Below are positions 33,985 to 42,097 of a DNA stretch of 64,000 nucleotides, piece after piece. How positions within the stretch are numbered: the stretch's first letter is position 1; every line of letters starts with the position of its first letter. A program made the position numbers and the translations under genes. The stretch covers positions 496,001 through 560,000 of the forward strand of contig JBKPAD010000010.1 in the NCBI GenBank assembly GCA_046726235.1, read 5' to 3'. The stretch comes from Nitricoxidireducens sp046726235 (GTDB lineage: Bacteria > Pseudomonadota > Gammaproteobacteria > Burkholderiales > Rhodocyclaceae). The notes under the pieces are model-generated. The model did no database searches. It had not been told where the DNA came from and saw only the letters and a list, made by a program, of their open reading frames with translations.

Positions 33985-35901
33985 TCAGCCTGCTGCGCGC
34001 TTGCCGGCACGTTCCGCCAGCAGCCGCTCGATCAAGCCATCAGGGGACATCTGCCCGAGATCCTGGTTCCCCCGGGCGCGTACTGCGACCAACCCGTCGG
34101 CCTTTTCCTTGTCGCCAACCACGACAAAATACGGCCGCTTCAGCAAACTATGTTCTCGGATTTTATAGTTTATTTTCTCGCCGCGCAAATCGGTTTCCAC
34201 GCGCAGTCCGGCATCGCGCAGTTTATTCGCCACACTTTCGGCATAGTCGATCTGCGCTTCGGAGATATTCATGACCACGACCTGCACCGGCGCCAGCCAC
34301 AAAGGCAACGCGCCCGCATGGTTTTCGATCAGGATGCCGATGAAGCGCTCGAGCGAGCCGAGGATCGCGCGGTGCAGCATAACGGGCGTGTAGCGAGCGT
34401 TGTCGTCGGCGACGTACTCGGCACCGAGGCGGCCGGGCATCGAGAAGTCGACCTGCATGGTGCCGCACTGCCAGGAACGACCGATCGCGTCCTTGATGTG
34501 GAATTCGATCTTCGGGCCGTAGAACGCGCCCTCGCCGGGCAGTTCCTCCCAGGCCAGGCCGCCGGCCTTCAGGGCTTCGCGCAGCGCGTGCTCAGCCTTG
34601 TCCCACGCCTCGTCGGAACCGACGCGACTCTCGGGGCGCAGCGCCAGCTTGACGGCGACATCGGTGAAGCCGAAGTCCGCATAGACCTTGCGGACCAGCG
34701 CGTTGAAGGCGGTGACCTCGGGCTGGATCTGGTCTTCGGTGCAGAAGATGTGGCCGTCGTCCTGGGTGAAGCCGCGCACGCGCATGACGCCGTGCAGCGC
34801 GCCCGAGGGCTCGTTGCGATGGCAGGAGCCGAACTCGCCATAGCGTAGCGGCAGGTCGCGGTAGGAGCGGACGTCGGTGTTGAATATCTGCACATGGCCC
34901 GGGCAGTTCATCGGCTTGATCGCGTAGTCGCGGCTCTCCGACTCCGTGGTGAACATGTTGGCCTTGTAGTGCTCCCAGTGGCCCGACTTCTCCCACAGCG
35001 TGCGGTCGAGAATCTGCGGGCAGCGCACTTCCTGGTAGCCGTTCTCGCGATAGACGCGACGCATGTACTGCTCGATTTCCTGCCAGACGGTCCAGCCGTG
35101 CGGATGCCAGAACACGAGGCCGGGCGCCTCCTCCTGCAGGTGGAACAGGTCGAGCGCGCGGCCGAGCTTGCGGTGGTCGCGCTTCTCGGCTTCCTCGAGC
35201 ATGTGCAGATAGGCGTCGAGCTCGTCCTTCTTCGCCCAGGCTGTGCCATAGATGCGCTGGAGCTGCTCGTTCTTGGCGTCGCCGCGCCAGTAGGCGCCGG
35301 CCACCTTCATCAGTTTGAAGGCCTTGAGCTTGCCGGTCGAGGGCACATGCGGGCCGCGGCAGAGGTCGATGAAATCGCCCTCGCGATAGAGGCCGATCGC
35401 CTGGTCGGCCGGAATCGCGGCGATCAACTCGGCCTTGTAATGCTCGCCGATGGACTTGAAGAACGCGACCGCCTTGTCGCGTTCCCATTCCTCGCGCGTG
35501 ATCGGGAAATCCTTCTTCGCCAGCTCGGCCATGCGCTTCTCGATGGCCGCGAGGTCTTCAGGCGTGAACGGGCGCTTGTAGGCGAAGTCGTAGTAGAAGC
35601 CGTTGTCGATCACCGGACCGATGGTCACCTGCGCTTCGGGGAACAACTCCTTGACCGCGTAGGCCAGGAGGTGCGCCGTCGAATGGCGGATGATTTCGAC
35701 GCCGTCGGCATCCTTGTCTGTGACGATCGCGAGCTGGACGTCACGATCGATGCGATGCGAGGTATCGACGAGCTTGCCGTCGACCTTGCCGGCCAAGGCC
35801 GCCTTCGCAAGTCCGGCGCCGATCGACGCCGCGACCTCGGCCACCGTCAGTGGCTGCGGATATTCTCGTTTCGACCCGTCGGGAAGTGTTACGACCGGCA
35901 T
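33985..35901 (-). CDS. thrS: Threonine-tRNA ligase
   Basis: A 638-residue class II synthetase: N-terminal TGS domain (MPVVTLPDGSKREYPQPLTV), editing domain with the HSTAHLLAYAVKELFPEAQ zinc-binding region, catalytic core (MNCPGHVQIFN, GSCHRNEPSGALHG motif 2, HRAILGSLERFIG motif 3) and anticodon-binding domain. The start at MPVV is set by GGAG 8 bases before it. It heads the operon thrS-infC-rpmI-rplT-pheST. A hairpin upstream (35924-35961) follows tRNA-Val. Confidence 0.97.
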   Translation of the reverse strand: MPVVTLPDGSKREYPQPLTVAEVAASIGAGLAKAALAGKVDGKLVDTSHRIDRDVQLAIVTDKDADGVEIIRHSTAHLLAYAVKELFPEAQVTIGPVIDNGFYYDFAYKRPFTPEDLAAIEKRMAELAKKDFPITREEWERDKAVAFFKSIGEHYKAELIAAIPADQAIGLYREGDFIDLCRGPHVPSTGKLKAFKLMKVAGAYWRGDAKNEQLQRIYGTAWAKKDELDAYLHMLEEAEKRDHRKLGRALDLFHLQEEAPGLVFWHPHGWTVWQEIEQYMRRVYRENGYQEVRCPQILDRTLWEKSGHWEHYKANMFTTESESRDYAIKPMNCPGHVQIFNTDVRSYRDLPLRYGEFGSCHRNEPSGALHGVMRVRGFTQDDGHIFCTEDQIQPEVTAFNALVRKVYADFGFTDVAVKLALRPESRVGSDEAWDKAEHALREALKAGGLAWEELPGEGAFYGPKIEFHIKDAIGRSWQCGTMQVDFSMPGRLGAEYVADDNARYTPVMLHRAILGSLERFIGILIENHAGALPLWLAPVQVVVMNISEAQIDYAESVANKLRDAGLRVETDLRGEKINYKIREHSLLKRPYFVVVGDKEKADGLVAVRARGNQDLGQMSPDGLIERLLAERAGKRAAG

Positions 35902-35923
35902 GCTGCAAGCTCCAGAAACAGAA

Positions 35924-35961
35924 ACAGGGCGCACACATTGCATTCAATATGGGCGCCCTGT
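35924..35961 (-). terminator. Hairpin after tRNA-Val, before thrS
   Basis: ACAGGGCGC and GCGCCCTGT pair over 9 bp with a 20-base loop. On the minus strand the stem is followed by TTCTGTTTCTGG, a weak U-rich tail. It probably ends the tRNA-Val transcript, or trims it, and may leave read-through into thrS. Confidence 0.6.
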
Positions 35962-35971
35962 CTGCGGAATT

Positions 35972-36048
35972 TGGTAGGCGCGATTGGACTCGAACCAACG
36001 ACCCCCACCATGTCAAGGTGGTGCTCTAACCAGCTGAGCTACGCGCCT
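35972..36048 (-). tRNA. tRNA-Val (GAC)
   Basis: Minus-strand cloverleaf: acceptor AGGCGCG/CGCGCCT, D-arm AGCTCAGCTGGTTAGAGC, anticodon stem CCACC/GGTGG around loop TTGACAT (anticodon GAC), T-arm GTTGGTTCGAGTCCAAT, encoded CCA, 77 bases. It lies just upstream of thrS. Confidence 0.97.
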
Positions 36049-36108
36049 GCAAAACGAGGCGCGGATTCTACATGAATCGCGCCTCGCGTCAAACATTTTA
36101 AGAACGCA

Positions 36109-38001
36109 TTACACGCCGAGCGCCTGCTTGATCTGCTCCAGCGTCGACTGGTCGTCGATGGTCGTCAGATCGCCCGGATCGCGGCCTTCGGCGAGGGCCT
36201 GGATCGAACGCCGCAGCATCTTGCCGGAGCGCGTCTTGGGCAGGCCCGAAACGAAATGCACGCGCTTCGGACGCGCGATGGCACCGAGGCTGTCGTCGAC
36301 CGTCTTCTTCACTTCCTTCTCGAGCGCCTCGCGCAATTCCGGCGTGGCGATGCGCGCCGGATCCTTGACGACGGCGAAGGCGACCGGCTCCTGCCCCTTC
36401 AACTGATCCGCGACGCCGACTACTGCGACTTCGGCGATCGCGGCGTGACCCTGCACCGCTTCCTCGATCTCGCGCGTGCCGAGACGGTGGCCGGCGACGT
36501 TGATGACGTCGTCGGTGCGGCCGAGGATGTAGTGGTAACCCTCTTCATCGCGAATGCCCCAGTCGAAGGACGAATAGACCAGCGGCTCCTTGAACAGGCT
36601 GAAATAGGTGCTGACGAAGCGGTCGTCCTGCCCCCATACGGTCGAGAGGCAACCCGGCGGCAGCGGCGGCACGACGCCGACGATGCCCTTTTCGTTGGCG
36701 TTGCACTCGGTGCCGTCCTCGCGGAATATCTTGAGGTTGAAGCCGAACACCGGGAAGCTCGGCGTGCCGAACTTGATCTTGGTGTCCTCGATGCCGCGGA
36801 CGGTCGACAGCATCGGCCAGCCGGTCTCCGTCTGCCAGTAGTTGTCGATGACCGGCAGCTGCAGCGCATCCATGATCCACTCGTGCGTCGGCTGGTCGAG
36901 CGGCTCGCCGGCGAGGAACAGGTGCTTGAGCGTCGACAGGTCGTGTTTCTTGAGATAGGCCGGATCCTGCTTCTTCAGCACGCGGATCGCGGTCGGCGCC
37001 GAGAACATCACGTTGACCTTGTACTTCTCGACCAGCTGCCACCAGATGCCGGCGTCGGGACGGATCGGCGTGCCTTCGTACATCACCGTCGCCATGCCCG
37101 CGATCAGCGGACCGTAGATGATGTAGCTGTGGCCGACGACCCAGCCGATGTCCGAGGTCGAGAACATGGTCTCGCCCTCGCCGCCGACGAAGATGTGCTT
37201 CATCGACGCGGCCAGCGCTACCGCGTAGCCGCCGGTGTCGCGCTGCACGCCCTTCGGCTTGCCGGTGGTGCCGGACGTGTAGAGGATGTACGACGGCTCG
37301 CTCGACTCCATCCAGACGCAAGGCACGTCGGCATTCATGTGCTGGGCACGGAGCGTTGCGTAATCGACGTCGCGACCGGGAACCTTGGCGAAATCCTTGT
37401 CGATGCCGCGATCGACCATCAGCACCTTCTGAGGCGGGAATTCGGCCAGGTTGCAGGCTTCGTCGAGCAGGTGCTTGTAGTGCACGCCCTTGCCGCCGCG
37501 CATGCCCGCGTCCGACGACACGATCAGCTTCGGCTTGGCGTCATCGATGCGCGTCGCCAGCGAGCCGGAGGCGAAACCGCCGAACACGACCGAGTGGATC
37601 GCGCCGATGCGAGCGCAAGCGAGAATCGCGAACGTCGCCTCGGCGATCATCGGCATATAGATCAGCACGCGATCGCCCTTCGTCACGCCGAGCGACTGCA
37701 TGACGGCCGCCATGCGCATGACTTCCGTCTTGAGTTCGGCGAAGCTGTAGATCTTCTCTTCGTTGGTCTCGGTCGAGACGTAGATCAGCGCGCGGTCGTT
37801 CGGACGCTTTGCGGCGTGGCGGTCGACGGCGTTGTAGCAGAGGTTGGTCTCGCCGCCCGAAAACCATTTGACGAACGGCGGCTTCGAGTAATCGCAAACC
37901 TTCTGCGGCGGCTTGTGCCAGTCGATCAGTTGCGCCTGCTCGCTCCAGAAGGCGTCGGGCTGGTCGATCGAGCGCTGATAGAACTCCTTGTAAGTCGTCA
38001 T
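36109..38001 (-). CDS. prpE: Propionate-CoA ligase (acetyl-CoA synthetase family)
   Basis: A 630-residue AMP-forming acyl-CoA synthetase. Motifs: YTSGTTGKPKGV (P-loop), NYWQTETGWP, ILGRTDDVINVAGHRLGT and the C-terminal PKTRSGKMLRR lysine loop, whose acetylation often regulates this family. N-terminal FYQRSIDQPDAFWSEQA and overall features fit PrpE better than Acs. It would activate propionate to propionyl-CoA, at cost of ATP to AMP. The acrylyl-CoA reductase-like gene 25 bases upstream is probably cotranscribed and produces propionyl-CoA by another route. No methylcitrate genes are in the window. Confidence 0.88.
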   Translation of the reverse strand: MTTYKEFYQRSIDQPDAFWSEQAQLIDWHKPPQKVCDYSKPPFVKWFSGGETNLCYNAVDRHAAKRPNDRALIYVSTETNEEKIYSFAELKTEVMRMAAVMQSLGVTKGDRVLIYMPMIAEATFAILACARIGAIHSVVFGGFASGSLATRIDDAKPKLIVSSDAGMRGGKGVHYKHLLDEACNLAEFPPQKVLMVDRGIDKDFAKVPGRDVDYATLRAQHMNADVPCVWMESSEPSYILYTSGTTGKPKGVQRDTGGYAVALAASMKHIFVGGEGETMFSTSDIGWVVGHSYIIYGPLIAGMATVMYEGTPIRPDAGIWWQLVEKYKVNVMFSAPTAIRVLKKQDPAYLKKHDLSTLKHLFLAGEPLDQPTHEWIMDALQLPVIDNYWQTETGWPMLSTVRGIEDTKIKFGTPSFPVFGFNLKIFREDGTECNANEKGIVGVVPPLPPGCLSTVWGQDDRFVSTYFSLFKEPLVYSSFDWGIRDEEGYHYILGRTDDVINVAGHRLGTREIEEAVQGHAAIAEVAVVGVADQLKGQEPVAFAVVKDPARIATPELREALEKEVKKTVDDSLGAIARPKRVHFVSGLPKTRSGKMLRRSIQALAEGRDPGDLTTIDDQSTLEQIKQALGV

Positions 38002-38026
38002 GTAACTCCCCCTGGTGGTTGTTTCG

Positions 38027-39016
38027 TCAGTCGCCGATGGCGACGACGATGCGTCCTTTGACGCGGGATTTGATGAAATCGTCGAAAACGCCGGGCAGCT
38101 CGTCGAACGCGATCGTGCGCGTGAGTTCGGCGAGGTGCGCCGGCTTCATGTCGGTCGCCAGCCGGCGCCAGACTTCGGCACGCTGTGGCATCGGGCAATT
38201 CACCGAATCGATGCCGAGCAGGCTGACGCCGCGCAGGATGAACGGTGCGACCGTCGTGTTCAGGCTCATGCTGGCGGCGAGTCCGACCGAGGCCAGCGTG
38301 CCGCCGACCTGCATGGTGCTCGCCATCCACGACAGCACTTCGCCGCCGAGGTTGTCGATGGCGCCCGCCCACATCGCCTTGTCGAGCGGCTTGATCTTGG
38401 CGAGGTCGAGCGACTGGCGCAGCATCACTTCCTTTGCGCCGAGCCGCTTGAGGTAATCGCTTTCCTGCTCCTTGCCGGTCAGGGCGACCACTTCATAGCC
38501 GAGGCGCGCGAGGATCTCGATCGCGATACTGCCGACGCCGCCGGTCGCGCCGGAAACGACGACCGGGCCGTTGGCCGGCTTGAGACCGTCGTGTTCCATG
38601 CGCACGACGGCGAGCCCGGCGGTGAAGCCGGCCGTGCCAAGCGACATCGCTTCCTTGAGCGTAAGGCCGGCCGGCAGCTTGAGCGCCCAGTCGGCCGGCA
38701 CGCGGGCCTTCCGGGCATAGCCGCCGTGATGGGCGACGCCGATATCGTAGCTGGTGGCGATGACCTCGTCGCCGACGGCGAAGCGGCCGTCCTTGCTCTC
38801 CACGACCGTGCCGGCGAGGTCGATGCCGCCGACGCAGGGATAGCGGCGAATGATGCGGCCCGCGCCGGTGGCGGCGAGCGCATCCTTGTAATTGACGCTC
38901 GACCAGGCGACGCTGATCGTCAGTTCGCCTGCATCCAGCTGGGCGTCCTCCATGTCGACGAATCGACTGGCGACCTTCCCTTCCTCCTGGTGGATCATGT
39001 AAGCCTTGAAGCCCAC
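38027..39016 (-). CDS. acuI: AcuI/YhdH-type medium-chain oxidoreductase (acrylyl-CoA reductase)
   Basis: A 329-residue zinc-independent quinone-oxidoreductase-like enzyme: SSVNYKDALAATGAGRI, PCVGGIDLAGTVVES and SGATGGVGSIAIEILARLG (NADPH fold). These are features of AcuI/YhdH, which reduces acryloyl-CoA to propionyl-CoA with NADPH and protects against acrylate toxicity. It precedes the propionate-CoA ligase in one operon. A TATAAT on the minus strand (39077-39072), 56 bases before the start, could be its -10. Confidence 0.85.
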   Translation of the reverse strand: MGFKAYMIHQEEGKVASRFVDMEDAQLDAGELTISVAWSSVNYKDALAATGAGRIIRRYPCVGGIDLAGTVVESKDGRFAVGDEVIATSYDIGVAHHGGYARKARVPADWALKLPAGLTLKEAMSLGTAGFTAGLAVVRMEHDGLKPANGPVVVSGATGGVGSIAIEILARLGYEVVALTGKEQESDYLKRLGAKEVMLRQSLDLAKIKPLDKAMWAGAIDNLGGEVLSWMASTMQVGGTLASVGLAASMSLNTTVAPFILRGVSLLGIDSVNCPMPQRAEVWRRLATDMKPAHLAELTRTIAFDELPGVFDDFIKSRVKGRIVVAIGD

Positions 39017-39121
39017 GGCCGTCCTCCGATGCTTTTCTTATATCCCGCCACGGCAGGCGGGATTGAGCCGAATTATACGCAGGGCAGCCTGACTTATGGC
39101 TTACGCGGAACCGGGTACAGG

Positions 39122-39151
39122 TTTACAGCCCGGCATGCCAACGGCTATAGT
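39122..39151 (+). promoter_or_regulatory. Promoter of the NlpC/P60 gene, likely leaderless
   Basis: TTTACA (39122-39127), 18-base spacer, TATAGT (39146-39151). Transcription would begin within about two bases of the ATG at 39160, leaving no room for a ribosome site. Confidence 0.5.
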
Positions 39152-39159
39152 CCGCGCCC

Positions 39160-39681
39160 ATGTCGTCCAGCCTCTCCCTCGCAAAACGCCTCGCCGCCCT
39201 GGCGCTAGGCGTCGCATTGTGCGCCGGCGCACATGCCGAAGAAGCCACTGTGCCGCCTGAGCAAGGGCTCGTCGAACGCGTCGCCTCGGCATCGGTGGAT
39301 GGCATCGAGCAGACGCTAGGGAAGGCGCTCGGCCTCATCGGCATCCGCTATCGCCGCGGCGGCACCTCGCCGGAGACGGGCTTCGACTGCTCCGGGTTCG
39401 TCGGCCATGTGTTTCGCGAGGGGCTCGGCCTCTACCTGCCCCACAACGCAAAGCAGATCAGCAAGACCGGCGAGACGGTGGCCAAGAAGGATCTCCAGCC
39501 TGGCGATCTCGTATTCTTCAACACCATGCGGCGAGCGTTCTCGCACGTCGGCATCTATCTCGGCGACGACAAGTTCGTCCATTCGCCCCGCTCGGGCGGA
39601 TCGGTCCGCGTCGAGAGCATGAACGACAGCTACTGGCGCCAGCGATTCAACGGCGCCCGCCGCGTCGCCACCGAGCAGTAA
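39160..39681 (+). CDS. NlpC/P60 family cell-wall hydrolase
   Basis: A 173-residue exported peptidase. A signal peptide (1-26, ending AHA) is followed by an NlpC/P60 domain with the catalytic Cys77 in FDCSGFV, His129 in FSHVGIYLG and His141 in FVHSPR. Members cleave D-Glu-meso-Dap or related bonds in peptidoglycan stem peptides. A short acidic spacer replaces the SH3-like targeting domains of larger homologues. No partner gene is nearby. It diverges from the acuI-prpE operon. Confidence 0.9.
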   Translation: MSSSLSLAKRLAALALGVALCAGAHAEEATVPPEQGLVERVASASVDGIEQTLGKALGLIGIRYRRGGTSPETGFDCSGFVGHVFREGLGLYLPHNAKQISKTGETVAKKDLQPGDLVFFNTMRRAFSHVGIYLGDDKFVHSPRSGGSVRVESMNDSYWRQRFNGARRVATEQ

Positions 39682-39758
39682 CCCCCTCGTTTCCCGTTTC
39701 CTGATGCCCCGCGGCAGGCCGATGCACGTCCATTTTTTCGATTTCGCATAGCTTGCCC

Positions 39759-39775
39759 TTGAGAACCATTCTCAA
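39759..39775. promoter_or_regulatory. Fur box upstream of the iron-binding protein gene
   Basis: TTGAGAA-CCA-TTCTCAA is a perfect inverted repeat matching the GAGAAT/ATTCTC form of Fur sites. It lies 31 bases before the GTG start. A second Fur-like site precedes the transporter ATPase gene at 43764. Confidence 0.75.
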
Positions 39776-39806
39776 TAGAATGAGTCATCCAACTCGGGAG
39801 ACGAAC

Positions 39807-40823
39807 GTGAAACATTCTTCAAAGATGTCTGTTTTTGCAGCGATCCTTGCTTTTTCCGCAGCAGCCGGCGCGGAGGAAAAGGCGCTCAACTTGTACTCGG
39901 CGCGCCACTACCAGACCGACGAGGCGCTGTACGCCAACTTCACCAAGCAGACCGGGATCAAGATCAACCGCATCGAAGCCAAGGAAGACGAACTCCTCGA
40001 ACGCATCCGCAACGAGGGCGCGGCGAGTCCGGCCGACGTCTTCATCACGGTGGATGCGGCGCGGCTGGCCAAGGCGGATGAACTGGGGCTTTTCGCCCCG
40101 GTGAAGTCCCGCATCCTCGAGCAGAAGATTCCGGCGCACCTGCGCAGCCCCGACTGGTTCGCCTTCTCCATGCGCGCCCGGGTCATCATCCACAACAAGG
40201 ACACGGTCGCCGCCGGCGACGTCCAGAATTACCAGGACCTCGCCAATCCGAAGCTTCGCGGCCAGGTCTGCTCCCGCTCCGGCAGCCATCCTTACAACCT
40301 GTCGCTGATGTCCTCGCTGATCGCCCATGACGGCGAAGCGAAGGCTGAGGAATGGGCACGCGGTGTGGTGGCGAACTTTGCGCGCGCGCCCAAGGGCGGC
40401 GACACCGACCAGATCAAGGCAGTCGCGGCCGGCGAATGCGGCGTCGCGGTGTCGAACACCTACTATCTCGTCCGCCTGCTCCGCTCCGAGAAGCCGGAAG
40501 ACAAGAAGGCCATGGAGAAGATCGGCATCGTCTGGCCGAACCAGAAGACCACCGGCGCCCACATCAACATCTCCGGCGGCGGCATGCTGAAGACGGCGCC
40601 GCACAAGGACGCTGCCGTCAAGTTTCTCGAGTATCTCGCCTCCGACGAGGCCCAGCGCTACTTCGCCAACGGCAACAACGAATGGCCGGTAACCGGGGTC
40701 CGCGTCGACAACCCGGCGCTCGAATCTCTAGGGAAGTTCAAGGCCGACGACCTCCCCGTCGCGACCCTGTCGAAGAACGCAGCTTCCGCCCAGCGGGTCT
40801 TCGACCGCGCCGGCTGGAAGTGA
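39807..40823 (+). CDS. Fe(3+) ABC transporter periplasmic binding protein
   Basis: A 338-residue FbpA/FutA-type binding protein: signal peptide (to about residue 21), then NLYSARHYQTDEALYANFTKQTG and the tyrosine pair region SNTYYLVRL, which ligates iron in this family. The start is GTG (39807), with GGGAG 6 bases before it; this gives a normal signal peptide, while an upstream ATG would put the Fur box inside the gene. Permease and ATPase genes lie at 42098-43729 and 43795-44856, separated by an HD-GYP gene. A hairpin terminator follows. Confidence 0.9.
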   Translation: MKHSSKMSVFAAILAFSAAAGAEEKALNLYSARHYQTDEALYANFTKQTGIKINRIEAKEDELLERIRNEGAASPADVFITVDAARLAKADELGLFAPVKSRILEQKIPAHLRSPDWFAFSMRARVIIHNKDTVAAGDVQNYQDLANPKLRGQVCSRSGSHPYNLSLMSSLIAHDGEAKAEEWARGVVANFARAPKGGDTDQIKAVAAGECGVAVSNTYYLVRLLRSEKPEDKKAMEKIGIVWPNQKTTGAHINISGGGMLKTAPHKDAAVKFLEYLASDEAQRYFANGNNEWPVTGVRVDNPALESLGKFKADDLPVATLSKNAASAQRVFDRAGWK

Positions 40824-40833
40824 TGACGCCCGG

Positions 40834-40857
40834 AAGGGCCGGGTAACCGGCCCTTTT
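40834..40857 (+). terminator. Rho-independent terminator of the iron-binding protein gene
   Basis: AAGGGCCGG-GTAA-CCGGCCCTT followed by TT: a 9-bp stem with a tetraloop and a four-T run, 10 bases after the stop codon. Confidence 0.85.
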
Positions 40858-40966
40858 CGGCATTTTCCCCTATTGCTCAAAGGCTTCCCGTTCGATGTAT
40901 ATTAGAGGCGCGAATCGCCCCCCGCCCCCCGACGATCGCCCACTCTGAAATCTCCGGGAGAACCGC

Positions 40967-42097
40967 GTGTCGGGAAATCGCGTCGCAGCCAATGACATCA
41001 GGGTCGGACATCCCTTGCCTTGGGATGTCTTCGATGCCGGCGGCGTGCTCCTGCTGCGTCGCGGCGCCGTCATCGACACCCAGCGTGCACTCGACCGCCT
41101 GCTCGACGACGGGCTGTTCCTGAGCGACGAGGCGCGCCGCGAACAGCCGGCCGCGCCGCCACCGGAAGAAAAACCCAGCGCGCTCCAATATCTGGTCGAT
41201 GCGCGCCGTCTTTGCGCCCTCCCCAGCCAGGATCTCGGCGCCATCCGCGACTTCCCCGGCCGCGTCCAGCGCACCGCCCAGCTCATCGACCTCGCCTGCC
41301 AGACCAAGCCCGACGTCGCCATCGCCTCGATCCTGCTGATGCAGGACGATAGCTACGCGATGCGCCACCACATCAACACGGCAATCCTCTCCAATCTCAT
41401 GGCGCGTGCGATGGTATTGCCCGCGCCAGAAATCCGCTCGCTGACGGCCGCGGCGCTGACCATGAACATCAGCATGTACGAGATCCAGGACCAGCTTCAC
41501 GAGGTCAAGACGCCGCTGAACGACCGCATCCGCGCCCTCATCAAGGCCCATCCGCAGCACAGCGAAGAGCGCCTGCGCAAGTATGGCGTCGCGGACGAAT
41601 ACTGGCTCAAGTGCGTCCGCCAGCACCACGAATACGACAACGGCAGCGGCTATCCCGACGGCCTTGCCGGCCCGGACATTCACACCGGTGCGAAGATCGT
41701 CGGCCTCGCCGACCGCTACTGTGCCCGCATCTCGATCCGCAAGTACCGGCCGACCCAGCCGCCCAACGTCGTCCTGCGCGACCTCTACATCCAGAAGGGC
41801 GCCGAGATCGACACCACGGTTGCCGCCTACCTGCTGCGCGTCCTCGGGCTCTACCCGCCGGGCACCATCGTGCGGCTGCGCAATTCTGAGATCGCCGTCG
41901 TCGTGACGCCGACGGACAACGCCGACGCGCCCATCGCGTATTCCATGCTTGGCCAGAGCGGCGCCGCGCTGACCGTGCCGCTGATGCGCAAGACCGTCCT
42001 CGAAGCCTTCAAGATCCAGGACGTGCTGACGCTCGACAAGATCGATTTCCCGATCCAGATGTCGCGCCTCTGGGGCGACGACGCGCGCGTCAACTGA
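40967..42097 (+). CDS. Degenerate HD-GYP domain protein
   Basis: A 376-residue protein. The C-terminal region has the GYP part of an HD-GYP c-di-GMP phosphodiesterase (RQHHEYDNGSGYPDGLAG, about 218-235) and the first histidine context MRHHINTAI. The HD pair is missing: the expected HD is replaced by Met-Asn in ALTMNISMYE (near 163). Metal binding is therefore probably lost and the protein may act as a c-di-GMP receptor or structural partner. The start is GTG with GGGAG 6 bases upstream. It sits between parts of an iron transporter. Confidence 0.83.
   Translation: MSGNRVAANDIRVGHPLPWDVFDAGGVLLLRRGAVIDTQRALDRLLDDGLFLSDEARREQPAAPPPEEKPSALQYLVDARRLCALPSQDLGAIRDFPGRVQRTAQLIDLACQTKPDVAIASILLMQDDSYAMRHHINTAILSNLMARAMVLPAPEIRSLTAAALTMNISMYEIQDQLHEVKTPLNDRIRALIKAHPQHSEERLRKYGVADEYWLKCVRQHHEYDNGSGYPDGLAGPDIHTGAKIVGLADRYCARISIRKYRPTQPPNVVLRDLYIQKGAEIDTTVAAYLLRVLGLYPPGTIVRLRNSEIAVVVTPTDNADAPIAYSMLGQSGAALTVPLMRKTVLEAFKIQDVLTLDKIDFPIQMSRLWGDDARVN

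Noticed and set aside
33957..34010. An ATG start for infC at 34010
   Set aside because: It lies inside the end of thrS, has no ribosome site and adds 18 residues that do not fit the IF-3 N-terminus.
35902..35971. A T-box riboswitch upstream of thrS
   Set aside because: T-boxes are essentially absent from proteobacteria; only a terminator-like hairpin following tRNA-Val is visible and no specifier or T-box sequence is present.
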